A stretch of 64,000 nt of DNA. It comes from Pseudomonadota bacterium. GTDB lineage: Bacteria; Pseudomonadota; Alphaproteobacteria; UBA1280; RI-95. Shown piece by piece: positions 1-7,723 of the stretch. Positions within the stretch are counted from its first letter, which is position 1. Each line of letters opens with the position of its first letter. The notes beneath the pieces were generated by a model. It was not told the DNA's origin. It was given only the letters and a program-made list of their open reading frames with translations, and ran no database searches. Where the stretch lies: the NCBI GenBank assembly GCA_016125375.1, contig WGLU01000001.1:434001-498000 (forward strand), given 5' to 3'. The position numbers and the translations under genes are program-made.

Positions 1-1
1 C

Positions 2-664
2 GACTGCACCCTGCAACGCCGCCACCAGAAGGTTGTGGAAGAAAGTCCTTCGCCGGTCCTCTCCCAGAACCAGCGCGAGAGCCTTGGTGAGCTCTCCGCA
101 GAAGCCTGCCGCAAAATGGGTTACGTTGGCGCCGGGACGATGGAGTTCCTGTACGAAGACGGCAAGTTCTACTTTATCGAGATGAATACCCGCTTGCAGG
201 TAGAGCACCCCGTAACCGAACTGGTTACAGGCCTTGATCTGGTGGAAGAACAGATTCGCGTCGCCGCTGGGGAAGAACTGCGCCTGAAGGGCAAAGTTGC
301 CCTGCGCGGCCATGCCATAGAATGTCGTATCAATGCCGAGTGCCCGGATACATTCCGTCCGTCACCCGGCAAGGTAGACGAATACTTTGCCCCCGGCGGC
401 CCCGGTGTACGCGTGGATGCCAGCCTGTACCCGGGCTGCACAGTCCCGCCGTATTACGACGCCATGGTGGGCAAACTCATTGTTCACGGCAATACCCGTG
501 ATCAGGCACTGGCGCGCATGCGCCGCGCGCTCGAAGAGTATGTGGTGGGTGGCATCAAGACCAATCTGCCGCTGCATCGGCGCATCATGAACAACGATTC
601 TTTTATCAACGGTCATTATAATGTACATTCGTTGGAAAGATTTATTCAAGGAGGCCTGTTTTAA
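2..664 (+). CDS. accC: Biotin carboxylase subunit of acetyl-CoA carboxylase (3' part)
   Basis: C-terminal 220 residues of the enzyme that carboxylates biotin on the carrier protein, the first committed step of fatty acid synthesis. The frame is open from base 2, so the 5' end lies outside the window. Visible are the stretch RRHQKVVEE, the catalytic loop EMNTRLQVEHPVTE with the metal-binding Glu and Asn, and the C-terminal domain starting GHAIECRINAE. The final stop TAA overlaps the ATG of the next gene (TAATG), so the two are probably translationally coupled. The accB gene expected upstream cannot be seen. Confidence 0.97.
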   Translation, partial: DCTLQRRHQKVVEESPSPVLSQNQRESLGELSAEACRKMGYVGAGTMEFLYEDGKFYFIEMNTRLQVEHPVTELVTGLDLVEEQIRVAAGEELRLKGKVALRGHAIECRINAECPDTFRPSPGKVDEYFAPGGPGVRVDASLYPGCTVPPYYDAMVGKLIVHGNTRDQALARMRRALEEYVVGGIKTNLPLHRRIMNNDSFINGHYNVHSLERFIQGGLF

Positions 665-1212
665 TGCTCTCTCCCGTGTACAACGAATCGGTTATTGCCG
701 AGCGCGTTAAGGAAATCGCATCCCGTATGAATGCCGATTTCGGCAACGAGAAAGACTACGTACACGTGATTGTGACGCTGAACGGCGCCTTCATGTTTGC
801 AGCGGACCTTATCCGCCAGTGTAAGTTCCCGATGATGGTCCACTTTGTGGGTGCCTCGTCCTACATGGGGACCGAGCAGCAGAAAGACCTGCGCATCAAT
901 GCAGACGCCCTGCCCCGCTCCTTCGGTAACAAGCCGGTCATCCTGATTGAGGACATTGTCGACTCCGGCCGCACCATCGGCAAACTGCGCCAGATGATGG
1001 TTGACCGCTTCGCAAGCTCCATTAAAGTTGCAGCCCTGCTGCGCCGTCAGGGTGGCGGCGGCAACGCTGACTATTACGGCTTTACTGTACCGCCCGGGCT
1101 GTTTGTTGTTGGTTACGGCCTGGACTTGGATGGCCGTTACCGCGAGTTGCGTGATATTCAGGCCCTGAACACTGCCACAATGGTGACCGGCGAAGGCAGC
1201 AAGCTCTGCTAA
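664..1212 (+). CDS. hpt: Hypoxanthine phosphoribosyltransferase
   Basis: 182 residues, usual length for the purine salvage enzyme that joins hypoxanthine (and often guanine) to PRPP. The PRPP-binding loop VILIEDIVDSGRT is intact, with the acidic pair followed by SGRT. Also present are the N-terminal VTLNGAFMFAADL and the C-terminal YGLDLDGRYRELRDI typical of Hpt. It overlaps the accC stop by one base and is followed by a strong terminator, so it ends the accC transcript. Assignment to hypoxanthine rather than xanthine or guanine is by family resemblance. Confidence 0.95.
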   Translation: MLSPVYNESVIAERVKEIASRMNADFGNEKDYVHVIVTLNGAFMFAADLIRQCKFPMMVHFVGASSYMGTEQQKDLRINADALPRSFGNKPVILIEDIVDSGRTIGKLRQMMVDRFASSIKVAALLRRQGGGGNADYYGFTVPPGLFVVGYGLDLDGRYRELRDIQALNTATMVTGEGSKLC

Positions 1213-1226
1213 AGCGCCAAAAACTT

Positions 1227-1255
1227 AAAAGCCCCCGCTTCAGGGGGCTTTTTTA
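1227..1255 (+). terminator. Rho-independent terminator after hpt
   Basis: A G/C hairpin (gcccccgct / agggggc) flanked by A-run and T-run sits 15 bases past the hpt stop. The reverse strand also has T-rich flanks, so it probably also stops the convergent 152-residue gene. Confidence 0.9.
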
Positions 1256-1272
1256 TTGGAGGTCTTTGTTTT

Positions 1273-1731
1273 TTAACCGTCGAACTTACAGCGCACCAGC
1301 AGTAAATCGTACCTGTTATCTTGCAGACTGGTCATACCAGGATAAGTGCTGAACAACCATCCGTTAAAAACTTCGCTCCCCATCGGGGTCTGAACGCTCA
1401 CGTAAGCGGCAAAGTTGCCATTCACACCACCGTGGTTAGGAATACAGGCGGATGTGGTAACCGTCAGCTTGCCGTCAATATCCAAGGTGCCGTCGCGGCT
1501 CAGTTGCACGTCTTCAACGCGGTTGAGGCGCTTACGGATAAGGCGCAGGGTTGCAGTATATGGTCCCAAATCTTCCACCTGCCGGGCCAAGGCCGGTTTA
1601 TAAGGCTCTTTGGTGGCAGAGGCATCGCTGCTTTCGCCGCTTTGGAAGGGTAACACATCAAAAAAACTCTGCCCAAAGGCAGGAACGGGAACCAACAGCA
1701 GGGAAATCAGCAGAATCTTATTCATCATCAC
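1273..1731 (-). CDS. Hypothetical secreted protein
   Basis: 152 residues beginning [22 protein letters not shown], a clear Sec signal peptide with likely cleavage after AFG. The mature part shows no family I recognise; it contains three Cys (in TTSACIP and LLVRCKF regions, the latter near the C-terminus), so a disulfide is possible. Its start overlaps the 3' end of the MerR-type regulator by 14 bases, so it is probably the last gene of the fabH-ihfA-merR transcript. The first of three consecutive ATG codons is used here; the true start may be any of them. Periplasmic location is inferred from the signal peptide. Confidence 0.75.
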   Translation of the reverse strand: MMMNKILLISLLLVPVPAFGQSFFDVLPFQSGESSDASATKEPYKPALARQVEDLGPYTATLRLIRKRLNRVEDVQLSRDGTLDIDGKLTVTTSACIPNHGGVNGNFAAYVSVQTPMGSEVFNGWLFSTYPGMTSLQDNRYDLLLVRCKFDG

Positions 1732-2158
1732 TCAACAAGGCGCGGATGGCGCGCAACTCGGCAACAGCCTCGGTCATATCGGAGGCGACTTCCGGCACAA
1801 CATCGGCAATGCTGGCACCACCACGTTTAAAAAATGCCTGCACGCCTTTGATGGTATAGCCTTCATCGTAAAGCAAGTGGCGGATTTTGCGCAGCAACTC
1901 TACATCTTCCGGGCGGTAATAACGACGGCCACCGCCACGTTTGAGCGGCTTAATACCCGGGAACTTGGATTCCCAGAAACGCAGAACGTGGGTGGCAACA
2001 CCCAGTTCGTCTGCAACTTCGCTGATGGTACGGTAGGCGTGGGCGGATTTTTCGCCCCGTTCACGGCGCTGTTCGCGACGGGCTTCAACGCGGGCGGAGC
2101 GGGCTTTTTCGTCAGCCTCGCGCTTTTCTACCGGAAAGAGGTCCAGATTTTCGCCCAT
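1718..2158 (-). CDS. MerR-family transcriptional regulator
   Basis: 146 residues. A charged, probably disordered N-terminus of about 40 residues precedes a MerR helix-turn-helix: [22 protein letters not shown], then the wing with KRGGGRRYY and the typical [19 protein letters not shown]. No metal- or ligand-binding C-terminal domain of the classic MerR type is seen. A regulator of this kind directly downstream of ihfA is a common alphaproteobacterial arrangement; its targets are not known to me. It lies 23 bases after ihfA. Confidence 0.92.
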   Translation of the reverse strand: MGENLDLFPVEKREADEKARSARVEARREQRRERGEKSAHAYRTISEVADELGVATHVLRFWESKFPGIKPLKRGGGRRYYRPEDVELLRKIRHLLYDEGYTIKGVQAFFKRGGASIADVVPEVASDMTEAVAELRAIRALLSDDE

Positions 2159-2181
2159 ATAAATATCTTTAATTCAACGCG

Positions 2182-2481
2182 TTAATCGTCACCGTTAATA
2201 CGGTCTTTCAGCACGTGGGACGCGCGGAAGACCAGCACCTTGCGCGGATCAATCGGCACCTCTTCCCCGGTTTTGGGGTTACGGCCCATGCGTTGTTTTT
2301 TGGAGCGTACGGCAAAGTTACCGAAAGAAGAAAGCTTAACGGTTTCGCCATTAATCAGGGCTTTGCAGACCTCTTCAAGCATTTGTTCAACCAGCTGAGA
2401 GGAACTCTTCCGCGACAGACCAACATCGTGGTACACGGCTTCTGCCAGATGAGCGCGGGTAAGCGTCGAACCTTTTGCCAT
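2182..2481 (-). CDS. ihfA: Integration host factor alpha subunit
   Basis: 99 residues, the usual length. IHF bends DNA as an alpha/beta heterodimer and helps recombination, replication and sigma-54 promoters. Typical sequence includes [19 protein letters not shown], the core [30 protein letters not shown], where [11 protein letters not shown] is the DNA-intercalating arm with its proline, and a C-terminus [10 protein letters not shown]. It sits between fabH and merR, as in many alphaproteobacteria. The beta subunit is not in this window. Confidence 0.97.
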   Translation of the reverse strand: MAKGSTLTRAHLAEAVYHDVGLSRKSSSQLVEQMLEEVCKALINGETVKLSSFGNFAVRSKKQRMGRNPKTGEEVPIDPRKVLVFRASHVLKDRINGDD

Positions 2482-2584
2482 TTTAGTAACTGCCTGATTT
2501 GGTTAAACTCCAACCATTAACGTAATAGATGGGGTGTGCATCGTCAAGCACTTGCGGTGCTTTTTACCACCGATTTGTGCGGAA

Positions 2585-3541
2585 TTACCACCGCACCAGC
2601 GCCCCACCCCATGTGAAGCCTGCACCAAAGGCCTCGAACAGGAGCAAATCACCTGCTTTAAAAGTCCCTTTTTCAGCCGCAAAGTTGAGCGCAAGGGGAA
2701 TGGAAGCCGCAGAAGTATTGGCATGTTCCTGCACGGTCAGGACCACCTTGTCGGCGGGCAACTCCAGCATTTTTGCGGTTGCATCGATAATACGTTTATT
2801 GGCCTGATGAGGCACCAGCCAAGTCACATCCGTGCGCGCCAGATTGTTACGGCTGAGCAGGTCATCCACAATTTGGGCCATTGCGCGCGTGGCGTGTTTA
2901 AAAACCTCACGCCCATGCATGACGACGGTACCGACGGTTTTGGTCGTTGCAATGCCGCCGGACGCATAAAGAAGGTCATTTTTACTGCCATCACTGTAGA
3001 TGGCTGTATCCAGAATGCCGCTGTCACCCTCGCTCGCTTGCAAGATAACGGCGCCAGCGCCATCGCCAAACAGGACGCATGTACTGCGGTCGGTCCAATC
3101 CACCATGTGGGTAAAGCGTTCGGCGCCAATCACAAGAATAGTTTTTTCGCTACCGGAACGAATCAGCGTATCTGCCAGTTTCAGCCCGTAAACAAACCCC
3201 GAGCAGGCGGCTTGCAGGTCAAAGCCGGCGCCCCGAGTCATCCCCAAAGCGCCCTGAACTTGGGTGGAAACCCCGGGGAAGGAACTATCCGGCGTGGCAG
3301 TGCCGACGATAATCAGGTCGATGTCATTCGGCGTCAGGCCTGCACGTTCAATGGCCTGTTTTGCGGCCTGCGTGGCCATGTAGCTGGTGGTTTCCTGCCC
3401 TTCGGCCATATGGCGGGCGCGGATACCGGTCCGTTCGTAAATCCACTCGTCAGACGTATCAACAATTTTGGAAAGGTCGTCGTTCGTGACCCGTTTGGCC
3501 GGCAGATAGCCGCCCGTAGAGATAATCTTAGCACGAACCAT
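2585..3541 (-). CDS. fabH: Beta-ketoacyl-ACP synthase III
   Basis: 318 residues. FabH condenses acetyl-CoA with malonyl-ACP to start fatty acid synthesis. The catalytic triad is visible: Cys in QAACSGFVYGL, His in VPHQANKRIID and Asn in QEHANTSAASIPLAL. The reading frame is open further upstream to a TTG, but the ATG at 3541 is chosen because AAGGTGA stands at the right distance before it. The expected upstream neighbour plsX is absent; rpmF is the next gene, 134 bases away. Confidence 0.97.
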   Translation of the reverse strand: MVRAKIISTGGYLPAKRVTNDDLSKIVDTSDEWIYERTGIRARHMAEGQETTSYMATQAAKQAIERAGLTPNDIDLIIVGTATPDSSFPGVSTQVQGALGMTRGAGFDLQAACSGFVYGLKLADTLIRSGSEKTILVIGAERFTHMVDWTDRSTCVLFGDGAGAVILQASEGDSGILDTAIYSDGSKNDLLYASGGIATTKTVGTVVMHGREVFKHATRAMAQIVDDLLSRNNLARTDVTWLVPHQANKRIIDATAKMLELPADKVVLTVQEHANTSAASIPLALNFAAEKGTFKAGDLLLFEAFGAGFTWGGALVRW

Positions 3542-3607
3542 AAAATCACCTTTTACCAATAGGTTATTATTCTTATTGCATGTAATACCTGCATTTTGAT
3601 AGCACAG

Positions 3608-3629
3608 AAAGGGGCGCTGCCGCCCCTTT
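3608..3629 (-). terminator. Hairpin between rpmF and fabH
   Basis: Perfect inverted repeat aaaggggcg ctgc cgccccttt. There is no strong T-run on the minus strand, so it may be a weak terminator, an attenuator or an mRNA processing or stability element. It occupies the place where plsX would be expected. Confidence 0.4.
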
Positions 3630-3675
3630 CAGGTATTACATCAGGAAGATTGCCAAACCTTCTGCTTAATAAGGC

Positions 3676-3873
3676 TTAGTTGGCAGCTTCTTCGCTCTTG
3701 GATTGGGCAACAACTTCACGGCCATCATAATAGCCGCAAGCACCACAAACATGGTGAGCTTGTTTCAGCTCGCCACAGTTGGAGCATTCGTTGTGAGCCA
3801 TCGCGCCAATGCTGTCATGCGCGCGGCGCATACCGCGGCGGGATGGGGTTGTTTTTCTCTTTGGTACAGCCAT
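3676..3873 (-). CDS. rpmF: Ribosomal protein L32
   Basis: 65 residues, usual size of the large-subunit protein bL32. It begins [20 protein letters not shown], as nearly all L32 do, and has a zinc-ribbon pattern [20 protein letters not shown] (two CxxC pairs), so this is the zinc-binding form. It lies downstream of the DUF177/YceD gene, the classical pairing seen across bacteria. Confidence 0.98.
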   Translation of the reverse strand: MAVPKRKTTPSRRGMRRAHDSIGAMAHNECSNCGELKQAHHVCGACGYYDGREVVAQSKSEEAAN

Positions 3874-3935
3874 AACTTGCTACTCTAATTGGGTTGCGTT
3901 TTACACAAAGCAGACGTTCTTATAAGCGAAACGGC

Positions 3936-4475
3936 TTAGCTTTTCAACTGCTTCAATACAGAAAATGGATTTTTTTCTTCGCGGACCACTTCATCCAGCC
4001 CGTCGGACAGCAGAACCCCGCCCCTTTTTGCCCGTTCGGCAGGGTCTTTAATCGGGTACGGATCCAGATTCAGGACAACATGCTGCATCAGGAAGTCACC
4101 CACATCGAACTGGTCGCCCTCAATCATAAAGGCGTTATCGTCCTCTTCGGCCTTTTGCTGGCGTGTTGCACGGGTCAGCGTTTCCGACACTTTGAAACTT
4201 TGCTCGCTCATAAACGGTTCTAGCGTACGCACGCATATCTGCTCCAGCACAACGCGCAGATCCCCATTGATGCGCAGGACCGGTCCTGCAACTTCCAATG
4301 ACAGGGCGGCATGCCCCTCGCCTTTGTGGGGAACCTCCAGCGTATCGCAGACACGGGCCCAGCTGCCCGGCGTCGAAGTGCCTTCAATTTTGTAAACACC
4401 GTCTTTCAGGCCCGGGACATCCATAACCAAATCAAAAGGATCCTTGCCCAGAGTCACGCGCGGCTTTGCTGTCAT
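3936..4475 (-). CDS. YceD/DUF177-family protein
   Basis: 179 residues. The family is a conserved companion of rpmF; some members affect 23S rRNA accumulation, but the molecular function is not settled. The C-terminal signature DVGDFLMQHVVLNLDPYPIKD, followed by a short charged tail, is diagnostic. The acidic segment AEEDDNAFMIEGDQFD precedes it. It lies between the cytochrome bc1 chaperone gene (11 bases upstream) and rpmF (62 bases downstream), so the three are likely co-transcribed. Confidence 0.88.
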   Translation of the reverse strand: MTAKPRVTLGKDPFDLVMDVPGLKDGVYKIEGTSTPGSWARVCDTLEVPHKGEGHAALSLEVAGPVLRINGDLRVVLEQICVRTLEPFMSEQSFKVSETLTRATRQQKAEEDDNAFMIEGDQFDVGDFLMQHVVLNLDPYPIKDPAERAKRGGVLLSDGLDEVVREEKNPFSVLKQLKS

Positions 4476-4486
4476 CTCACCCCTCC

Positions 4487-4951
4487 TTACGCGGCTTTGG
4501 CAGTGCCGATGTCAGCCATAACGGCAGCAACAACCTGCGCCGTATCATCACTGGCTGTCAGAACATGATTACGGGTCATGGCGGCCTCCAGCATTGCGGG
4601 GCTTTGCGCTTCAAACGCTGGTGTGTAGGCGCTCATGCGTCCGTAGAAAGCACTGGCAAGTTTCTTAACTTCTTTGCCAACTTTAAGGTCGCTTACGCCC
4701 TTCTCCCGCATGGCAGCGTCAAAATCGGCGAACATATGTTGGAAAAACGCATCACGCGTCGCAATATCGCCTGCTTTTTCATAGCGCCAGGCAACCAATG
4801 CGCCGAAAAGGGCAATTGCCTCGAAGCGCAGGATGCGCTCGGCCACGGTGGTAGAAGGTTCGGCAAAACGGCTGGCAAAAACATCTGCCGCCCGCGTCAG
4901 GCACCAGGCATACTGCTGTGCTATCCCGGGCTGTTGTTTTTTCCCAAACAT
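4487..4951 (-). CDS. Ubiquinol-cytochrome c chaperone family protein
   Basis: 154 residues, related to mitochondrial Cbp3, which helps assemble the bc1 complex. Typical stretches are the central RFEAIALFGALVAWRYE and DAAMREKGVSDLKVGKEVKKLASAFYGRM. The frame opens earlier at 4978, but the ATG at 4951 has AAGGAG seven bases before it. The YceD gene follows 11 bases later, an arrangement common in alphaproteobacteria. It is divergent from bamE, separated by about 90 bases. Confidence 0.9.
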   Translation of the reverse strand: MFGKKQQPGIAQQYAWCLTRAADVFASRFAEPSTTVAERILRFEAIALFGALVAWRYEKAGDIATRDAFFQHMFADFDAAMREKGVSDLKVGKEVKKLASAFYGRMSAYTPAFEAQSPAMLEAAMTRNHVLTASDDTAQVVAAVMADIGTAKAA

Positions 4952-5042
4952 TCTCTCACTCCTTGGTTTGTCAGCCATATCGGTTTGTGTTTTACTACGC
5001 CATCACATAAAATAATAGGGATTTTTAGGGGATACCTGAGCG

Positions 5043-5471
5043 ATGCATAACGATAACAAAATGCTAATCGCGCTGGGCATGACATTGATGCTCTCCGCGT
5101 GCGCCGAAACACTGACCACTCACGGTCAGGTTATTCGCGAGTCCCAACTGCAGGAACTCAAAGTCGGGCAAACCACCCGCGAGGATGTGATGGTGAATCT
5201 GGGCAGCCCGTCCAGCAAGGCTGTTTTTGATGAGGATCGCTGGATATACATCACCTCGCTAACCAAGTCCGAACCCCTTAAGCCCAACCAACTGGAAGAG
5301 CGCACCGTTATTACCCTGACCTTTAATAAGGAGGGAGTCCTCCAGGGCATGGATGTGCGCAACAAAAACGACGGTAAACCCATCGTGCTCAACAACCGGG
5401 TAACACCTACTCAGGGACAATCTCTGGGTATTGTTGACCAATTGATGGAGAACCTCGGGAAAGGGTTTTAA
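5043..5471 (+). CDS. bamE: BamE/SmpA-OmlA family outer-membrane lipoprotein
   Basis: 142 residues with a lipoprotein signal ending LMLSAC (lipidated Cys about residue 20). The SmpA/OmlA fold is shown by LQELKVGQTTREDVMVNLGSPS followed by the tryptophan-containing DRWIYITSL strand. BamE helps the BAM complex insert outer-membrane beta-barrel proteins. It is divergent from the bc1 chaperone, a common alphaproteobacterial pairing. Two bases separate its stop from the next gene, a pseudopilin-like protein, so the three plus-strand genes here look like one transcript. Confidence 0.92.
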   Translation: MHNDNKMLIALGMTLMLSACAETLTTHGQVIRESQLQELKVGQTTREDVMVNLGSPSSKAVFDEDRWIYITSLTKSEPLKPNQLEERTVITLTFNKEGVLQGMDVRNKNDGKPIVLNNRVTPTQGQSLGIVDQLMENLGKGF

Positions 5472-5473
5472 CC

Positions 5474-6100
5474 ATGCGGACCACCCTTTGGTCAGTCAAC
5501 AAACAACGCGGTGCCCTCTTTGGCATTGATGCGCGTATCTCTATGGCCATTTTCGGAGCCCTGTCGATTGTGCTGGGGTATACGGCCTTCGGTAAAATCA
5601 CCTCCTCGCGGGAGGCTGCCCTGTACAAGGAATTACAGGAAATCGACTATGCCATCCGCCAATACCAGTCGGACATGGGCACGTTCCCCATGTTTACCAT
5701 CAACGGCGCGACCTTCTCGCCGGGTGTTGTCGTCAACGCCACGCGCTCCTATAACGCGCTTTGGTCAACCACGAACAACGTGGCAGCCGCTTTTATTCCT
5801 AAATGGAACGGCCCCTACCTGAACACCGATACGGACAACCACCCCATCTACGGCACATACTCCGTTATCTATGCAACAGGCACCCGTGGCATCTGCACCA
5901 GCACCAACACCTGCTATGCCTGGGTGAGCCTGACCAACGTGCCGGCGGAAGTATGGTCGGCCGTTAACCGCTATGTGGATGAGGACAACGGCGCCTCGCC
6001 AGAAGCAACACCCGTCACCACGGGCCGTGTACAGGCCGATGGTTTGACTGACCCCCGCATTTTGTACTACCGCAGTGTCGGGCGTTCGCCCGGCTACTAA
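5474..6100 (+). CDS. Pseudopilin-like membrane-anchored protein, copy 1
   Basis: 208 residues. A short positive N-terminus is followed by QRGALFGIDARISMAIFGAL and a hydrophobic helix (about residues 14-40), then an amphipathic helix EAALYKELQEIDYAIRQYQSDMG and TFP. The layout resembles type II secretion pseudopilins (GspG-like: N-terminal helix, then YxxDxGxxP and WxGPYL), and KWNGPYL is present. The classical prepilin peptidase site (G then FTLIE) is not; there is an Asp instead of the +5 Glu. The next gene is a clear paralogue. No secretion ATPase or prepilin peptidase lies nearby, so the role is unknown. Confidence 0.7.
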   Translation: MRTTLWSVNKQRGALFGIDARISMAIFGALSIVLGYTAFGKITSSREAALYKELQEIDYAIRQYQSDMGTFPMFTINGATFSPGVVVNATRSYNALWSTTNNVAAAFIPKWNGPYLNTDTDNHPIYGTYSVIYATGTRGICTSTNTCYAWVSLTNVPAEVWSAVNRYVDEDNGASPEATPVTTGRVQADGLTDPRILYYRSVGRSPGY

Positions 6101-6117
6101 AAACAAGGAGCTGACCC

Positions 6118-6699
6118 ATGATGTACCGTTTCATAACAAGCCAGCGTGGCGCAATGTTTGGGCTGGATGCCCGTGTGGCCATGGCTATTTTCGGGATTGC
6201 CTCTGTTCTGGTGGGCACGGCAGTGTTCGGCAGCATGCGCGAGTTTGAATACCGCGCCCTGTCGAAAGAGCTGAAGGAAATGCATGTAGCCATTGAAGGC
6301 CTGCATAACGACCTGCAGGCGAGTGTCCGCAGCCGCCTGACCACGCCCAGCGATGCCAACAGCTTTACTGCGCTCTATGACAGCAGCGTGCTGACAGCCG
6401 CAGGCCAGCAAAAATGGCTGGGGCCCTACATCAATCTGCGCTCCAATACCCACCCCAGCTATGGCACCATGTCGCTGACGCGCGCCGCCGTGAGCAACGC
6501 TCCCGGTACAGCATGTACGGCCACTGACGGTACCTGTTATCTGTACGTGGTTTACAGCGCCGTGCCGGACGGGATTATCGCTGACTTAGATGACGCGCTT
6601 GATAACGGCGATGGCGCAACAGCAGGCAAGGTCCAGTGGTCGGTTGTTGCAGGTCAGACCGACACGCTCTACTTCCGGACCATGAAGAACATCCGCTAG
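6118..6699 (+). CDS. Pseudopilin-like membrane-anchored protein, copy 2
   Basis: 193 residues, paralogue of the preceding gene. The N-terminal block QRGAMFGLDARVAMAIFG matches copy 1 closely. C-terminal blocks shared with copy 1 are KWxGPYxN, HPxYGTxS, TCYxxV, VP and the final D-x-LYFR. The middle part differs in length and sequence, which suggests an old duplication followed by divergence into two subunits. AAGGAG stands before the ATG and the gap to copy 1 is 17 bases. A terminator follows, ending the bamE transcript. Function is not known. Confidence 0.7.
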   Translation: MMYRFITSQRGAMFGLDARVAMAIFGIASVLVGTAVFGSMREFEYRALSKELKEMHVAIEGLHNDLQASVRSRLTTPSDANSFTALYDSSVLTAAGQQKWLGPYINLRSNTHPSYGTMSLTRAAVSNAPGTACTATDGTCYLYVVYSAVPDGIIADLDDALDNGDGATAGKVQWSVVAGQTDTLYFRTMKNIR

Positions 6700-6712
6700 T
6701 TATAACGACAGG

Positions 6713-6739
6713 AAAAAAGCCCGCTTGATGCGGGCTTTT
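6713..6739 (+). terminator. Bidirectional terminator between pseudopilin 2 and nusB
   Basis: Six-pair stem gcccgc ttgat gcgggc with an A-run before and TTTT after. It lies between convergent genes and should work on both strands. Confidence 0.88.
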
Positions 6740-6754
6740 CTTAATAAAGCAGAT

Positions 6755-7258
6755 TTAGACAGCCTGCGGTTTACGGGCAGCCCGTTCGGCCTGTGCCTTG
6801 GCGAAGTCCTCGGGGCGGACTTTGGCGGCAATATTATTCAGAATACCGTTGATAAAGCTCACTTCCGGTACATTCAGAAAAGCCTTTGCCACATCCAGAA
6901 ACTCGTTAATAACCACTTTAAACGGGGTCTTGGGGCAGGTTTCCAGCTCGGCAATGGCGACTACCAGCAGACTTTTTTCCACCAGACCCATACGGTCAAT
7001 TTCCCACTCGGGACCGATGTTGGCGGTAACCATTTGCAGGTAGCGGTCTTTATTCTCGATAGTTGCCTTCATCAGTTTACTGAAGAGCTTTTTATCTGCC
7101 GCCGTATTATCAAACCGGTGCAGCAGAAACTCTTCCATGATTTCTGTTTCCTGACGGGCGAGCAGAAAATGCTGGTACACCCCCTGCACCACCATCAGGC
7201 GGGCCTCGGTCAGGGGGCTGTCTGTAATCGTTTCGTCTTTGGGCGGGTAAAAACTCAT
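6755..7258 (-). CDS. nusB: Transcription antitermination factor NusB
   Basis: 167 residues. NusB binds boxA RNA with S10 and prevents premature termination in rRNA operons. Family features are the N-terminal EARLMVVQGVYQHFL and the C-terminal core TPFKVVINEFLDVAKAF followed by FINGILNNIA, the most conserved part of NusB. Its ATG lies four bases after the nrdR stop. In most alphaproteobacteria riboflavin genes separate nrdR and nusB; here nothing does. Confidence 0.93.
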   Translation of the reverse strand: MSFYPPKDETITDSPLTEARLMVVQGVYQHFLLARQETEIMEEFLLHRFDNTAADKKLFSKLMKATIENKDRYLQMVTANIGPEWEIDRMGLVEKSLLVVAIAELETCPKTPFKVVINEFLDVAKAFLNVPEVSFINGILNNIAAKVRPEDFAKAQAERAARKPQAV

Positions 7259-7262
7259 CGCG

Positions 7263-7709
7263 TCACTTCATTTTGCCAAGCAGTTGTTGGAAGTCCATCG
7301 GACTCGAAAACTCGTTATACACGGATGCATACCGCACGTAACCCACAAAATCCACGTCTTTCAGTTTTTCCAGCACCGCTGCGCCGATTTCGTTCGACGT
7401 AATCTCTGTACGGCCGGTTTCCGTCAGGGCTTGCTCCACATCCGCCACAACACGATTGATCACGTTCTGGTTCACAGGGCGCTTACGCATGGCCAGCATA
7501 ATGCTCTTCATGACCTTCTCGCGGTCAAAGAGCTCGCGGCTGCCGTCGCGCTTGAGCACAACGGTCTGCTGGACCTGGAAGCGCTCGAACGTCGTGAAGC
7601 GACGTCCGCACTCGGTACATTCGCGGCGTCGGCGGATAACACGCTTATCCTCCGACGGGCGGGAGTCTTTTACTTGAGTATCATCACTCCCACAAAACGG
7701 GCAACGCAT
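7263..7709 (-). CDS. nrdR: Transcriptional repressor NrdR
   Basis: 148 residues. NrdR represses ribonucleotide reductase genes according to the ATP/dATP balance. It starts MRCPFCGSDDTQVKDSR, with a zinc ribbon (CPFC and CTEC pairs) and an ATP-cone domain beginning VLKRDGSRELFDREKVMKSI. The open frame extends about 46 residues upstream into glyA, but the family always starts at MRCP and AGAGG stands before that ATG. It is downstream of glyA, as in many alphaproteobacteria. Confidence 0.97.
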   Translation of the reverse strand: MRCPFCGSDDTQVKDSRPSEDKRVIRRRRECTECGRRFTTFERFQVQQTVVLKRDGSRELFDREKVMKSIMLAMRKRPVNQNVINRVVADVEQALTETGRTEITSNEIGAAVLEKLKDVDFVGYVRYASVYNEFSSPMDFQQLLGKMK

Positions 7710-7723
7710 GGATTTTTTACCTC

